From: Streptomyces sp. Ag109_O5-10
GTDB lineage: Bacteria > Actinomycetota > Actinomycetes > Streptomycetales > Streptomycetaceae
Length of the DNA: 64,000 nt
Assembly: GCF_900105755.1 (NCBI RefSeq)
Contig: NZ_FNTQ01000001.1
Coordinates: 5,766,001-5,830,000 of the forward strand
Direction of reading: 5' to 3'
Below, in pieces: positions 1-7,696 of the stretch. How positions within the stretch are numbered: the first letter of the stretch is position 1; every line of letters begins with the position of its first letter. Made by a program: the position numbers and the translations under genes. The notes beneath the pieces are model-generated. The model searched no databases and had not been told where the DNA came from. It was given only the letters and a program-made list of their open reading frames with translations.

Positions 1-527
1 TCGGTCGCGCCGACCGACGGGTACGGCAGCCGGATCTTCGTGCCGCGCAGCCCCTTCGGCGCCTCCAGGTACTGGCCGTCCGCGCGCTTCTCGATGGTCG
101 CGCCGAACTGCCGCAGCACGTCGAAGTGGAAGTCGATCGGCCGGCCGCCGATGTCGCAGCCGCCGAGGCCCGGGATGAAGGCGTGGCCGAGGCGGTGCAG
201 CAGCGGGCCGCAGAAGAGGATGGGGATCCGGCTGGAACCCGCGTGGGCATCGATGTCAGCGACGTTCGCGCTTTCCACGTACGTCGGATCGAGCACCAGC
301 TCACCGGGCTCCTCGCCCGGACGTACCGTCACCCCGTGCAGCTGCAGCAGGCCGCGTACGACCCGCACGTCACGGATGTCCGGAACGTTGCGCAGCCGAC
401 TGGGTGCACTGCCCAGCAGGGCGGCGACCATGGCCTTCGGCACGAGGTTCTTCGCACCGCGGACACGGATCTCGCCCTCCAGCGGGGTGCCGCCGTGGAC
501 AAGCAGGACATCGTCGTTGACGGTCAT
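1..527 (-). CDS. murA: UDP-N-acetylglucosamine 1-carboxyvinyltransferase, N-terminal part (runs off the left edge)
   Basis: MurA transfers enolpyruvate from PEP to UDP-GlcNAc, the first committed step of peptidoglycan synthesis, in the cytoplasm. The gene reads leftward from an ATG at 525-527; 175 codons are visible and the rest lies beyond base 1. The segment RGAKNLV near residues 23-29 holds the Lys-Asn pair (K26, N27) that binds substrate in this family. The mobile loop reads GGCDIGGRP with C124 at the position of the catalytic Cys, so by family knowledge the enzyme should be fosfomycin-sensitive, unlike mycobacterial MurA with Asp there. It is divergent from yqgE across about 240 bp that must hold both promoters. 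The only uncertainty is the missing 3' end. Confidence 0.95.
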   Translation of the reverse strand, partial: MTVNDDVLLVHGGTPLEGEIRVRGAKNLVPKAMVAALLGSAPSRLRNVPDIRDVRVVRGLLQLHGVTVRPGEEPGELVLDPTYVESANVADIDAHAGSSRIPILFCGPLLHRLGHAFIPGLGGCDIGGRPIDFHFDVLRQFGATIEKRADGQYLEAPKGLRGTKIRLPYPSVGAT

Positions 528-769
528 GAATCTCGCGTTCCATGGAGTTGGGCAGGGCTGGAAAGACAGAGTAATCGCCCATCGGCCCCCTCCCGTAAGC
601 CCACGGACCACCCAGCTGCGTCATAGCTGTGTCACAACACGAACGGTGCCTAATCGGACACATGGGGTCACCGCAGGTGGCCGTGCGCCGGGGACGCTCC
701 CTTCCGCCCTGAGCTGCATTCACCCGTGGGCCCGGATTGGCTCCCCACGCGGCGGGAAGATGCGGGATC

Positions 770-1351
770 ATGTCAGGCATGACCGAGGTGTCCTCGCTCA
801 CAGGGCGGCTGCTCGTGGCCACGCCCGCCCTGGCGGACCCGAACTTCGACCGTGCGGTGGTGCTCCTTCTCGACCACGACGAGGAGGGCTCGCTCGGTGT
901 CGTCCTCAACCGGCCCACCCCGGTGGACGTCGGCGACATCCTGGAGGGCTGGGCCTCGCTCGCGGGCGATCCGGGGGTCGTGTTCCAGGGCGGCCCGGTC
1001 TCCCTGGACTCCGCGCTCGGCGTCGCGGTCATCCCCGGCGGGGCCAACGGCGACCGGGCCCCGCTCGGCTGGCGCCGGGTGCACGGCGCGATCGGCCTGG
1101 TCGACCTGGAGGCCCCGCCGGAGCTGCTCGCCTCGGCCCTCGGCTCGCTGCGGATCTTCGCCGGTTACGCCGGCTGGGGCCCCGGCCAGCTGGAGGACGA
1201 ACTGGTCGAGGGTGCCTGGTACGTCGTCGAGTCCGAACCCGGCGACGTCTCCTCCCCGTCCCCGGAAAGACTCTGGCGCGAGGTCCTGCGCCGCCAGCGC
1301 AACGAGCTCGCGATGGTGGCCACCTACCCGGACGACCCCTCGCTCAACTGA
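770..1351 (+). CDS. YqgE/AlgH family protein
   Basis: This is a 193-residue cytoplasmic protein of the widespread YqgE/AlgH (UPF0301) family, whose biochemical role is not established. The hallmark N-terminal segment is present: LTGRLLVATPALADPNFDRA, followed by VVLNRP, and later FQGGPV and FAGYAGWGPGQL. Length is typical (about 185-195 aa). I chose the ATG at 770 because family homology starts just after it; the ATG at 779 is equally possible, and the in-frame ATG at 737 adds a non-conserved extension. It is divergent from murA and 52 bp upstream of the DUF3039 gene. Confidence 0.9.
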   Translation: MSGMTEVSSLTGRLLVATPALADPNFDRAVVLLLDHDEEGSLGVVLNRPTPVDVGDILEGWASLAGDPGVVFQGGPVSLDSALGVAVIPGGANGDRAPLGWRRVHGAIGLVDLEAPPELLASALGSLRIFAGYAGWGPGQLEDELVEGAWYVVESEPGDVSSPSPERLWREVLRRQRNELAMVATYPDDPSLN

Positions 1352-1403
1352 CGGCGAGCCTTCTCGCAACCGTTGTCCGGGCGCTTCAGTACCCTTGGCA
1401 CTT

Positions 1404-1682
1404 ATGAGCACTCTTGAGCCCGAGCGCGGGACTGGTACGGGGACCCTCGTAGAGCCGACGCCGCAGGTGTCCCACGGCGACGGCGACCACGAGCGCTTCG
1501 CCCACTACGTCCAGAAGGACAAGATCATGGCGAGCGCGCTCGACGGCACCCCCGTCGTGGCGCTGTGCGGCAAGGTGTGGGTGCCCGGCCGCGACCCGAA
1601 GAAGTACCCCGTGTGCCCCATGTGCAAGGAGATCTACGAATCCATGGGCAGCGGCGGCGACGGCGAGGGCAAGGACAAGTAG
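1404..1682 (+). CDS. DUF3039 domain protein, putative zinc-binding
   Basis: A 92-residue protein conserved in actinobacteria with no known function. The N-terminal 25 residues are polar and variable. The core has HYVQKDKIMAS, ALCGKVWVP and CPMCKEIYE; the three Cys residues (C55, C71, C74) suggest a small metal-binding knuckle. The C-terminus is Gly/Asp/Lys rich. ATG at 1404 follows AT-richer sequence with no strong Shine-Dalgarno sequence. It is codirectional with yqgE and followed at once by a strong terminator. Confidence 0.85.
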   Translation: MSTLEPERGTGTGTLVEPTPQVSHGDGDHERFAHYVQKDKIMASALDGTPVVALCGKVWVPGRDPKKYPVCPMCKEIYESMGSGGDGEGKDK

Positions 1683-1722
1683 TGACCGGCTGACCCGCTG
1701 GTCCGACAGCTCGGCTCTTGGA

Positions 1723-1758
1723 GGCCCCGGGCACGCTTTGGCGTGCTCCGGGGCCTTT
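1723..1758 (+). terminator. Rho-independent terminator after the DUF3039 gene
   Basis: A long GC stem (GGCCCCGGGCACGC against GCGTGC-T-CCGGGGCC, one bulged T) with a TTTG loop is followed by TTT. It closes the yqgE-DUF3039 unit. Confidence 0.85.
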
Positions 1759-1800
1759 GTCGTCCCCGTACGTTGCACGGAGTGCGTCGCGCGGTCACAG

Positions 1801-1816
1801 AGTGGTTGAGACCTCT
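1801..1816. promoter_or_regulatory. Candidate DasR-responsive element (dre-like) upstream of the sugar ABC remnant
   Basis: AGTGGTTGAGACCTCT matches 11 of 16 positions of the dre consensus as I remember it (ACTGGTCTAGACCAGT). It lies about 110 bp before the binding-protein remnant of a sugar-uptake operon that ends in a hexosaminidase, which is a sensible place for GlcNAc control. The match is weaker than those at the nag genes near the right end of the window. Confidence 0.4.
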
Positions 1817-1926
1817 TGTCGGCATGTTCGTGTTGTCCCTAGCCTCCGTGGTGTTGTGCAGAGCGAAATAGGCGTTGCGCATTCTGCAACGCTCCCGTGC
1901 TTGAGCGCGCTCCGGAGGGTCACTCG

Positions 1927-2174
1927 ATGAAGCTCCCCGCCCCCGCACTCCTCGTCGGCGCCCTGTTCCTCGCCGCCGCGTGCGCCCCGCAGACCTCCGC
2001 CAACTCCGCCTCCGACAAGGACGACACGAGCGGCACGTGTACGCCTACCAACAGGCCTTCGCCTCCTCGCGGTACGGGCTGGGCGCGGCCATCGGTGTCG
2101 TCACGCTGCTGGTGCTGCTCGCCGTGACCCTGGTCTACCTGCGGCTGCTGCGCCGGCAGGGGGAGGAGCTGTGA
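1927..2174 (+). pseudogene. Deletion fusion: start of a sugar-binding lipoprotein joined to the tail of an ABC permease
   Basis: The first part, from the ATG at 1927 with GGAGG at 1914-1918, encodes a lipoprotein signal (MKLPAPALLVGALFLAAAC, lipobox AAAC) and about 17 further residues typical of the start of an ABC solute-binding protein. At about 2036-2042 the similarity changes frame. The other frame then reads YAYQQAFASSRYGLGAAIG and one last membrane helix ending LRRQGEEL, which is the C-terminus of a MalF-type permease. The original frame runs on to a stop at 2127 without meaning. The simplest reading is a single deletion removing most of the binding protein and most of permease 1. The tail overlaps the GTG of the intact permease 2 in the normal operon manner. 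Confidence 0.85.
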
Positions 2175-3025
2175 CCGTCGTGAATCTTGTGCGCGGGTTC
2201 GCCCGGCGGCCGGGGCGGCTGGCCGCCGAGGGGGCGGCGCCGGCGATCGCCGTACTCGTCGCCCTCCCGCTGTACTGGATGGTGCTGGGCGCCTTCGAAC
2301 CGGCCGGGGAGGTCCGGTCGGACCGGCCCAGGCCGTGGACCCTCTCGCCCTCGCTGGACTCCTTCCGGCGGGTCTTCGGGCAGCAGGAATTCGGCCGCTA
2401 CTTCGCCAACAGTCTGGTCGTGGCGGGCAGTGTGGTCATCGTCTCGGCGCTGATCGCCTTTCTCGCGGCGACCGCCGTGACCCGATTCCGGTTCCGCTTC
2501 CGGACCACCTTGTTGATCATGTTTCTGGTGGCCCAGATGGTGCCTGTGGAGGCCCTCGCCATCCCCCTCTTCTTCCAGTTGCGGGACTTCGGTCTGCTGA
2601 ACACGCTGGGCTCGCTGATGCTGCCCCACATCGCCTTCTCGCTGCCCTTCGCGATCTGGATGCTGCGGGGGTTCGTGAAAGGGGTGCCGCAGGCGCTGGA
2701 GGAGGCCGCGTACATCGACGGGGCGAGCCGGTCGCGCTTTCTCTGGCAGATCCCTTTCCCGCTCGTCCTGCCGGGCCTGGTGGCCACGAGCGTGTTTTCC
2801 TTCATCTCGGCCTGGAACGACTTCCTGTTCGCCAAGTCCTTCATCATCAGCGACACCTCGCAGTCCACGCTGCCGATGGCGCTCCTGGTGTTCTTCAAGC
2901 CGGACGACCCCGACTGGGGCGGCGTGATGGCGGCCTCCACGGTGATGACGATTCCGGTGCTGGTGTTCTTCGTACTCGTGCAGCGTCGCCTGGTCTCCGG
3001 ACTGGGCGGAGCGGTTAAGGACTGA
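2171..3025 (+). CDS. Carbohydrate ABC transporter permease, MalG-type
   Basis: An inner-membrane permease of a CUT1-type sugar importer, 284 aa with about six predicted helices. The EAA loop that docks the ATPase is present at about residues 177-195 (EEAAYIDGASRSRFLWQI). The GTG start overlaps the stop of the upstream fusion remnant, the usual translationally coupled arrangement of paired permeases. Its partners, the binding protein and first permease, are destroyed by the upstream deletion, so this copy probably cannot form a working importer unless it pairs with another system. The downstream hexosaminidase suggests the lost substrate was a GlcNAc-containing oligosaccharide. Confidence 0.9.
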   Translation: MTVVNLVRGFARRPGRLAAEGAAPAIAVLVALPLYWMVLGAFEPAGEVRSDRPRPWTLSPSLDSFRRVFGQQEFGRYFANSLVVAGSVVIVSALIAFLAATAVTRFRFRFRTTLLIMFLVAQMVPVEALAIPLFFQLRDFGLLNTLGSLMLPHIAFSLPFAIWMLRGFVKGVPQALEEAAYIDGASRSRFLWQIPFPLVLPGLVATSVFSFISAWNDFLFAKSFIISDTSQSTLPMALLVFFKPDDPDWGGVMAASTVMTIPVLVFFVLVQRRLVSGLGGAVKD

Positions 3026-3026
3026 C

Positions 3027-4658
3027 ATGACTTCAGAGACGGATCTGATTCCGGCGCCGCGCAGTGTCGAGGGGCCGATGCGATGCGGTGTCCTGATCGG
3101 CCAGGGCACCACGCTGTGGGCCGCCCCGGGCACCGAGACGACGGAGCGCTGGCTGCGCTCCACGGTCGGTGGCGCCGTCGGGGTGCCGCTGCGACCTGGC
3201 CCCGAGGACGCCCGCGACGCCGTACGGCTGCACCTGGACGACTCCCTGGAGCCCGAGGCCTACCGGCTGAGCGTGATCGCCGATGGAGGGGTCGAGATCC
3301 GCGGCGGCGGCCCGGCGGGCGTTTTCTGGGGTGCCCAGACCCTGCGTCAGCTGCTCGGCCCCGAGGCCTTCCGCCGGGCTCCCGTACGCCCCGGGATCCG
3401 GTACGGCATCCCGCACCAGGTGATCGAGGACTCCCCCCGATTCCGCTGGCGCGGCCTCATGCTCGACGTGGCCCGGCACTTCACGCCCAAGGAAGGCGTG
3501 CTGCGCTACCTCGATCTCATGGCGGCGCACAAACTCAACGTCTTCCACTTCCACCTGACGGACGACCAGGGCTGGCGCCTGCGGATCGAGCGGTACCCCC
3601 GGCTCACCGAGGTCGGCTCCTGGCGCACCCGGACGAAATTCGGTCATCGGGCGTCACCCCTGTGGGAGGAGAAGCCGCACGGCGGCCACTACACCCAGGA
3701 CGACATCCGGGAGATCGTCGCCTACGCCGCCGAGCGGCATATCACCGTCGTCCCCGAAATCGACGTACCGGGACACTCGCAGGCCGCCGTCGCCGCGTAT
3801 CCGGAACTCGGCAACACCGACGTCATCGACACCACCGCCCTCTCCGTCTGGGACTCCTGGGGGATCTCTCCGAACGTACTCGCCCCCACCGACAACACCC
3901 TGCGCTTCTACGAGGGGGTGTTCGAGGAAGTGTTGGAACTGTTTCCCTCGGAGTTCGTTCACGTCGGCGGCGACGAATGCCCGAAGGACCAGTGGCGGGC
4001 CTCGCCGGCCGCGCAGGCCCGCATCAAGGAACTCGGGCTCGCCGACGAGGACGGACTGCAGTCGTGGTTCATCGGGCACTTCGCGAAGTGGCTCTCCGCG
4101 CGCGGGCGTCGGCTCATCGGCTGGGACGAGATCCTGGAGGGCGGGATCGCCGAGGGCGCGGCCGTCTCGTCGTGGCGCGGCTACGGCGGCGGGATCGCGG
4201 CCGCGCGGGCCGGTCACGACGTCGTCATGTGCCCCGAGCAGTACGTGTACCTGGACCACCGGCAGGCCGGCGGCGCCGACGAACCGGTGCCGATCGGATA
4301 CGTCCGCACCCTGGAGGACGTGTACCGGTTCGAACCCGTTCCGGCGGAGCTGGACGAATCCCAGGCGCGGCGGATCCTCGGCACCCAGGCCAACGTCTGG
4401 ACCGAGGTGATGGAGGACCACGCGCGCGTGGACTACCAGGCCTTCCCCCGGCTCGCCGCCTTCGCCGAGGTCGCCTGGAGCGCCCTCCCGGCCTCCGGGG
4501 AACGGGACTTCGCCGGCTTCGAGCGCCGCATGGCCGCGCACTACCGGCGGCTCGACGCCCTGGGGGTCGCCTACCGCCCGCCGGCCGGCCCCCTGCCGTG
4601 GCAGCAGCGCCCCGGCGTCCCCGGCCGCCCCCTCGACGGGCCGCCCCCGGCCCGCTGA
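3027..4658 (+). CDS. Beta-N-acetylhexosaminidase, GH20
   Basis: Hydrolyses terminal beta-linked GlcNAc or GalNAc from oligosaccharides such as chitobiose by substrate-assisted catalysis. The 543-residue protein has the GH20b-like N-terminal domain (about 1-135) and the catalytic barrel. The signature HVGGDECP gives the catalytic pair D316-E317. FHFHLTDDQGWR (about 173-184) is the usual substrate-binding loop. No signal peptide is visible, so it should act in the cytoplasm on imported sugar, which fits its position one base after the permease stop. It stays intact although the importer upstream is broken. Confidence 0.92.
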   Translation: MTSETDLIPAPRSVEGPMRCGVLIGQGTTLWAAPGTETTERWLRSTVGGAVGVPLRPGPEDARDAVRLHLDDSLEPEAYRLSVIADGGVEIRGGGPAGVFWGAQTLRQLLGPEAFRRAPVRPGIRYGIPHQVIEDSPRFRWRGLMLDVARHFTPKEGVLRYLDLMAAHKLNVFHFHLTDDQGWRLRIERYPRLTEVGSWRTRTKFGHRASPLWEEKPHGGHYTQDDIREIVAYAAERHITVVPEIDVPGHSQAAVAAYPELGNTDVIDTTALSVWDSWGISPNVLAPTDNTLRFYEGVFEEVLELFPSEFVHVGGDECPKDQWRASPAAQARIKELGLADEDGLQSWFIGHFAKWLSARGRRLIGWDEILEGGIAEGAAVSSWRGYGGGIAAARAGHDVVMCPEQYVYLDHRQAGGADEPVPIGYVRTLEDVYRFEPVPAELDESQARRILGTQANVWTEVMEDHARVDYQAFPRLAAFAEVAWSALPASGERDFAGFERRMAAHYRRLDALGVAYRPPAGPLPWQQRPGVPGRPLDGPPPAR

Positions 4659-5027
4659 GCGCCCCGCTGGAGGGGCCGCGGAGCGCCGTCTCCCGGCCGC
4701 GGCGCCGTCGTGGCCCCTCGCGCGGTTCCTCCCCCGGCCTTCGGCCGGGGGTGCGGGTGCCCCGAGCGCCCCTCACGGGGCGCTCTCGTCCCGAACGCGT
4801 AATGGAAAAAGACCCCAAGAGTCACCGAAGAGTGTCAATCGGCATGCACCGGCGATGGTGGAAGAAAACGGACCAAGTCGCCGATGAGGTGGGCGAATGC
4901 CTCCTAGCGGACCCGTGCGTTCGAGGCTTGCGAAGATGTGCCAGAGTTGCCACGTCCGCCCTGTGAGCACGTACCGTACGGCCACACAGGTGGGACCAGG
5001 TGGGGCAGCGGGAAGGGGCAGCCGGTT
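4659..5027. other. Gene-free stretch with two hairpins
   Basis: Two perfect stem-loops lie early in this stretch: 4731-4751 (CCCCCGGCC, TTC loop, GGCCGGGGG) and 4765-4784 (AGCGCCCC, TCAC loop, GGGGCGCT). They resemble the dispersed GC hairpins found between Streptomyces genes and probably end the hexosaminidase transcript. From about 4800 to 5000 the sequence is less GC-rich and probably holds the promoter of the molybdenum hydroxylase operon. I see no convincing gene in it. Confidence 0.6.
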
Positions 5028-5921
5028 TTGACCACGCACGCACCGCAGGCGGGGCAGTCCGTCACGCTGCCCACGACGCTGAACGAGGCCGTGGCGGCCC
5101 TCACCGACATGCCCGCCGCCGTCCCCGTCGCGGGTGGCACCGACCTGATGGCCGCCGTCAACTCCGGACAGCTCAGGCCCGCCGCCCTGGTCGGCCTCGG
5201 CCGGATCAGCGAGATCCGCGGCTGGCAGTACCAGGACGGCAACGCCCTGCTCGGCGCCGGGCTCACGCACGCGCGCATGGGCCGCCCCGACTTCGCGGCC
5301 CTGATCCCGGCGCTGGCCGCCGCCGCGCGGGCGGCCGGTCCGCCGCACATCCGCAACGCCGGCACCCTGGGCGGCAACATCGCCACGGCCGCGCCGACCG
5401 GCGACGCGCTGCCGGTGCTCGCCGCCCTGGAGGCGACGCTGATCATCGCGGGGCCGGGCGGATCCCGCCGGGAGATCCCGGTGTCGCACCTGCTGGCCGG
5501 CGTGGAGATGCTCCGCGCGGGAGAGCTGATCGGCTTCGTGCGGGTGCCGCTGCTGCACGCCCCGCAGGTCTTCCTGAAGGCGACCGGCCGCACCGGACCG
5601 GGCCGCTCGGTGGCCTCCGTGGCGCTCGTCCTCGACCCCGCGCGGCGCGGGGTCAGGTGCGCCGTCGGTGCCATAGCGCCGATGCCGCTCAGGCCCCTGG
5701 ACGCCGAGCAGTGGGTGGCCCGGCTGATCGACTGGGACAACGACCGCGCGCTCGTCCCGGAGGCGCTGGCCGCCTTCGGCGAGTACGTCGCGGCCGCCTG
5801 CATCCCGGACCCGGCCCCCGAACCCGACGGCTCGGTGCCGGCGCTTCCGCCCGCCGTACTGCACCTGCGGCGCACCGTCGCCGCGCTGGCCCGACGAGCA
5901 CTGGGGAGGGCGCTGTCATGA
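5028..5921 (+). CDS. Molybdopterin dehydrogenase FAD-binding subunit (xanthine dehydrogenase/CoxM type)
   Basis: The medium, FAD-carrying subunit of a xanthine dehydrogenase-family molybdenum hydroxylase; it takes electrons from the Fe-S subunit. The 297-residue protein shows the FAD motifs AGGTDLMAAV (about 38-47) and IRNAGTLGGNIATAAPTGD (about 110-128). The most likely start is the TTG at 5028 with GGGAAGGGG upstream; an in-frame ATG at 4938 would add a non-conserved leader. It is the first of three overlapping genes (ATGA overlap with the next), the usual medium-small-large order. Confidence 0.9.
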   Translation: MTTHAPQAGQSVTLPTTLNEAVAALTDMPAAVPVAGGTDLMAAVNSGQLRPAALVGLGRISEIRGWQYQDGNALLGAGLTHARMGRPDFAALIPALAAAARAAGPPHIRNAGTLGGNIATAAPTGDALPVLAALEATLIIAGPGGSRREIPVSHLLAGVEMLRAGELIGFVRVPLLHAPQVFLKATGRTGPGRSVASVALVLDPARRGVRCAVGAIAPMPLRPLDAEQWVARLIDWDNDRALVPEALAAFGEYVAAACIPDPAPEPDGSVPALPPAVLHLRRTVAALARRALGRALS

Positions 5922-7696
5922 CCGACGACCAGCACGGAGAGGGCGCGCCCTCGGGTGGCGGCCGCCGCTGGGACCCCCTGCCCCAGGGCGACTACGACGA
6001 CGGCGCGACCGCCTTCGTGAAGCTTCCCGAGGGCGGCATCGAGGCCCTGCTGTCCGCCGACAGCCCGCTGGCCGCACCCGGACACGGGTACGTGCCGCCG
6101 CAGATAGCGGCCGCCCCCGGCACCGACACCTGGGGCGCGCCCGCCGACGGCGCCCGGTGGCCCGACCCGAACGCGGTCCCGCAGCAGCAGCCCGCCGACG
6201 ACCGGTTCACGTACAACCCGGCCTCGACGCAGCAGTGGACGTACGAGGAGCCGCCGCCGGCGCCCGGCCACGACGTGACCGGCCAGTGGTCGATCCCGGT
6301 CGCGAGCGGCGACTCTCCGGACGAATCGGGCGAGTTCACCACATCCTCGCTCATGGAGCAGTGGGGCGGCACGCCGCCGACGACCCTGCCGGGTGGCGCC
6401 TCCGCGCCGTGGGTGACGGAGTCCCAGTCCTGGGAACACCCCGCGGAGGCCCCTGGATCGCCCGCTGAGCCCCCCGCGGGCCACGGCGACACTCCGGCCT
6501 CCCGATTCGCCTCCCAGGCCGCCGGCGCGCCGCCTGTGGCCGACATGCCGAGCGGGGACGAAGGGGGCGAACGAGGCGAAGCGGGGGAGATCGGCGAGCC
6601 GTACACGGTCGGCCGGCCGTCCGACACGGGTGAGCTACGCGGCGTCGGCGCGGCACCCGGTACCGGCGAACCGGCCGCGTTCGGGACCCCGGCCGACGCC
6701 GCCGAAGCCGACACGGCCCACGACGCGACCGGCTCCCACCCCGCCCACGACCCGCACGCCGCCGACGGCGAGTCCGCCCCGCGGGGGCCGTCCACCCCCG
6801 ACGACGCGGGCGGCACGGGCGGTGCCGCCGGGAACCGGCACGCCGAAGGCGCGGCCGAGGCGGTCGACGACCACCCCCTCGCCTCCTACGTCCTGCGCGT
6901 CAACGGCGCCGACCGCCCCGTCACCGACGCCTGGATCGGCGAGTCCCTCCTGTACGTCCTGCGCGAGCGCCTCGGCCTCGCCGGCGCCAAGGACGGCTGC
7001 TCGCAGGGCGAGTGCGGCGCCTGCAACGTCCAGGTCGACGGCCGCCTGGTCGCCTCCTGCCTGGTCCCCGCGGTCACCGCCGCCGGCAGTGAGGTCCGCA
7101 CGGTCGAGGGACTGGCCCAGGACGGCCGCCCCTCGGACGTGCAACGCGCCCTGGCCCGCTGCGGAGCCGTCCAGTGCGGCTTCTGCGTCCCCGGCATGGC
7201 GATGACCGTCCACGACCTGCTGGAGGGCAACCCGGCCCCCACCGAGCTGGAGACCCGCCAGGCCCTGTGCGGCAACCTCTGCCGCTGCTCCGGCTACCGG
7301 GGCGTTCTGGACGCCGTCGACGAGGTCGTCGCCGAACGCGAGGCACACGCCGCCGCCGACGCTGAGACGGACGGCGACGAGGCCCGTATTCCGCATCAGG
7401 CGGGACCGGGCGCCGGCGGCGTCAACGCCTCGGCGTTCGAGTCCCCGCGCACCTTCGGGGCCGGAATCCAGATCCCGCACGAGCAGGCGTACGACCAGTC
7501 GTACGGTGGCAACCAGTCGTTCGGCGGCGACCGGACCTTCGGTGGCAACCAGACCTTCGGCGGCGACCAGTCGTTCGGTGGCAACCAGACCTTCGGCGGC
7601 GACCAGTCGTTCGGCGGCAACCAGTCGTTCGACGAGCAGAGCCAGAACCAGAGCTACGACGACCAGCCCTACGGCCCGGACGGAGGCCAGGCGTGA
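5918..7696 (+). CDS. Molybdenum hydroxylase [2Fe-2S] subunit with long low-complexity N-terminus
   Basis: The small electron-transfer subunit of a xanthine dehydrogenase-like enzyme, but 592 aa instead of the usual 150-200. Residues 1 to about 325 are Gly/Ala/Pro/Asp/Glu rich without recognisable fold. The Fe-S part follows: C361, C366, C369 and C381 form the plant-ferredoxin-type cluster (CSQGECGAC), and CGAVQCGFC with NLCRCSGYR forms the second helical cluster domain. After about residue 490 a tail contains seven hexapeptide repeats GG(N/D)(Q/R)(S/T)F. It overlaps its neighbours at both ends, so co-translation is likely. The extensions may form a tether or disordered assembly region; that is inference. 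Confidence 0.88.
   Translation: MTDDQHGEGAPSGGGRRWDPLPQGDYDDGATAFVKLPEGGIEALLSADSPLAAPGHGYVPPQIAAAPGTDTWGAPADGARWPDPNAVPQQQPADDRFTYNPASTQQWTYEEPPPAPGHDVTGQWSIPVASGDSPDESGEFTTSSLMEQWGGTPPTTLPGGASAPWVTESQSWEHPAEAPGSPAEPPAGHGDTPASRFASQAAGAPPVADMPSGDEGGERGEAGEIGEPYTVGRPSDTGELRGVGAAPGTGEPAAFGTPADAAEADTAHDATGSHPAHDPHAADGESAPRGPSTPDDAGGTGGAAGNRHAEGAAEAVDDHPLASYVLRVNGADRPVTDAWIGESLLYVLRERLGLAGAKDGCSQGECGACNVQVDGRLVASCLVPAVTAAGSEVRTVEGLAQDGRPSDVQRALARCGAVQCGFCVPGMAMTVHDLLEGNPAPTELETRQALCGNLCRCSGYRGVLDAVDEVVAEREAHAAADAETDGDEARIPHQAGPGAGGVNASAFESPRTFGAGIQIPHEQAYDQSYGGNQSFGGDRTFGGNQTFGGDQSFGGNQTFGGDQSFGGNQSFDEQSQNQSYDDQPYGPDGGQA
7505..7630 (+). repeat. Seven in-frame 18-bp repeats coding GG(N/D)(Q/R)(S/T)F
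   Basis: An 18-bp unit occurs seven times head to tail inside the Fe-S subunit gene, encoding hexapeptides that alternate GGNQSF/GGNQTF with GGDQSF/GGDRTF. Copies differ only at the N/D, Q/R and S/T codons, so the array can change length by slippage without losing frame. Confidence 0.9.

Noticed and set aside
2397..3163. Long minus-strand frames across the permease and many similar long frames elsewhere
   Set aside because: They are shadows of real genes caused by high GC; they show repetitive Arg/Pro/Gly composition and no family motifs.
4801..4966. Possible short gene beginning ATGGAAAAAGACCCC
   Set aside because: No ribosome-binding site, atypical codon use, and it lies in the likely promoter region of the hydroxylase operon.
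7505..7630. Regular 18-bp repeats that could be taken for a CRISPR array
   Set aside because: They are contiguous, in frame, without spacers and encode a clean hexapeptide repeat.
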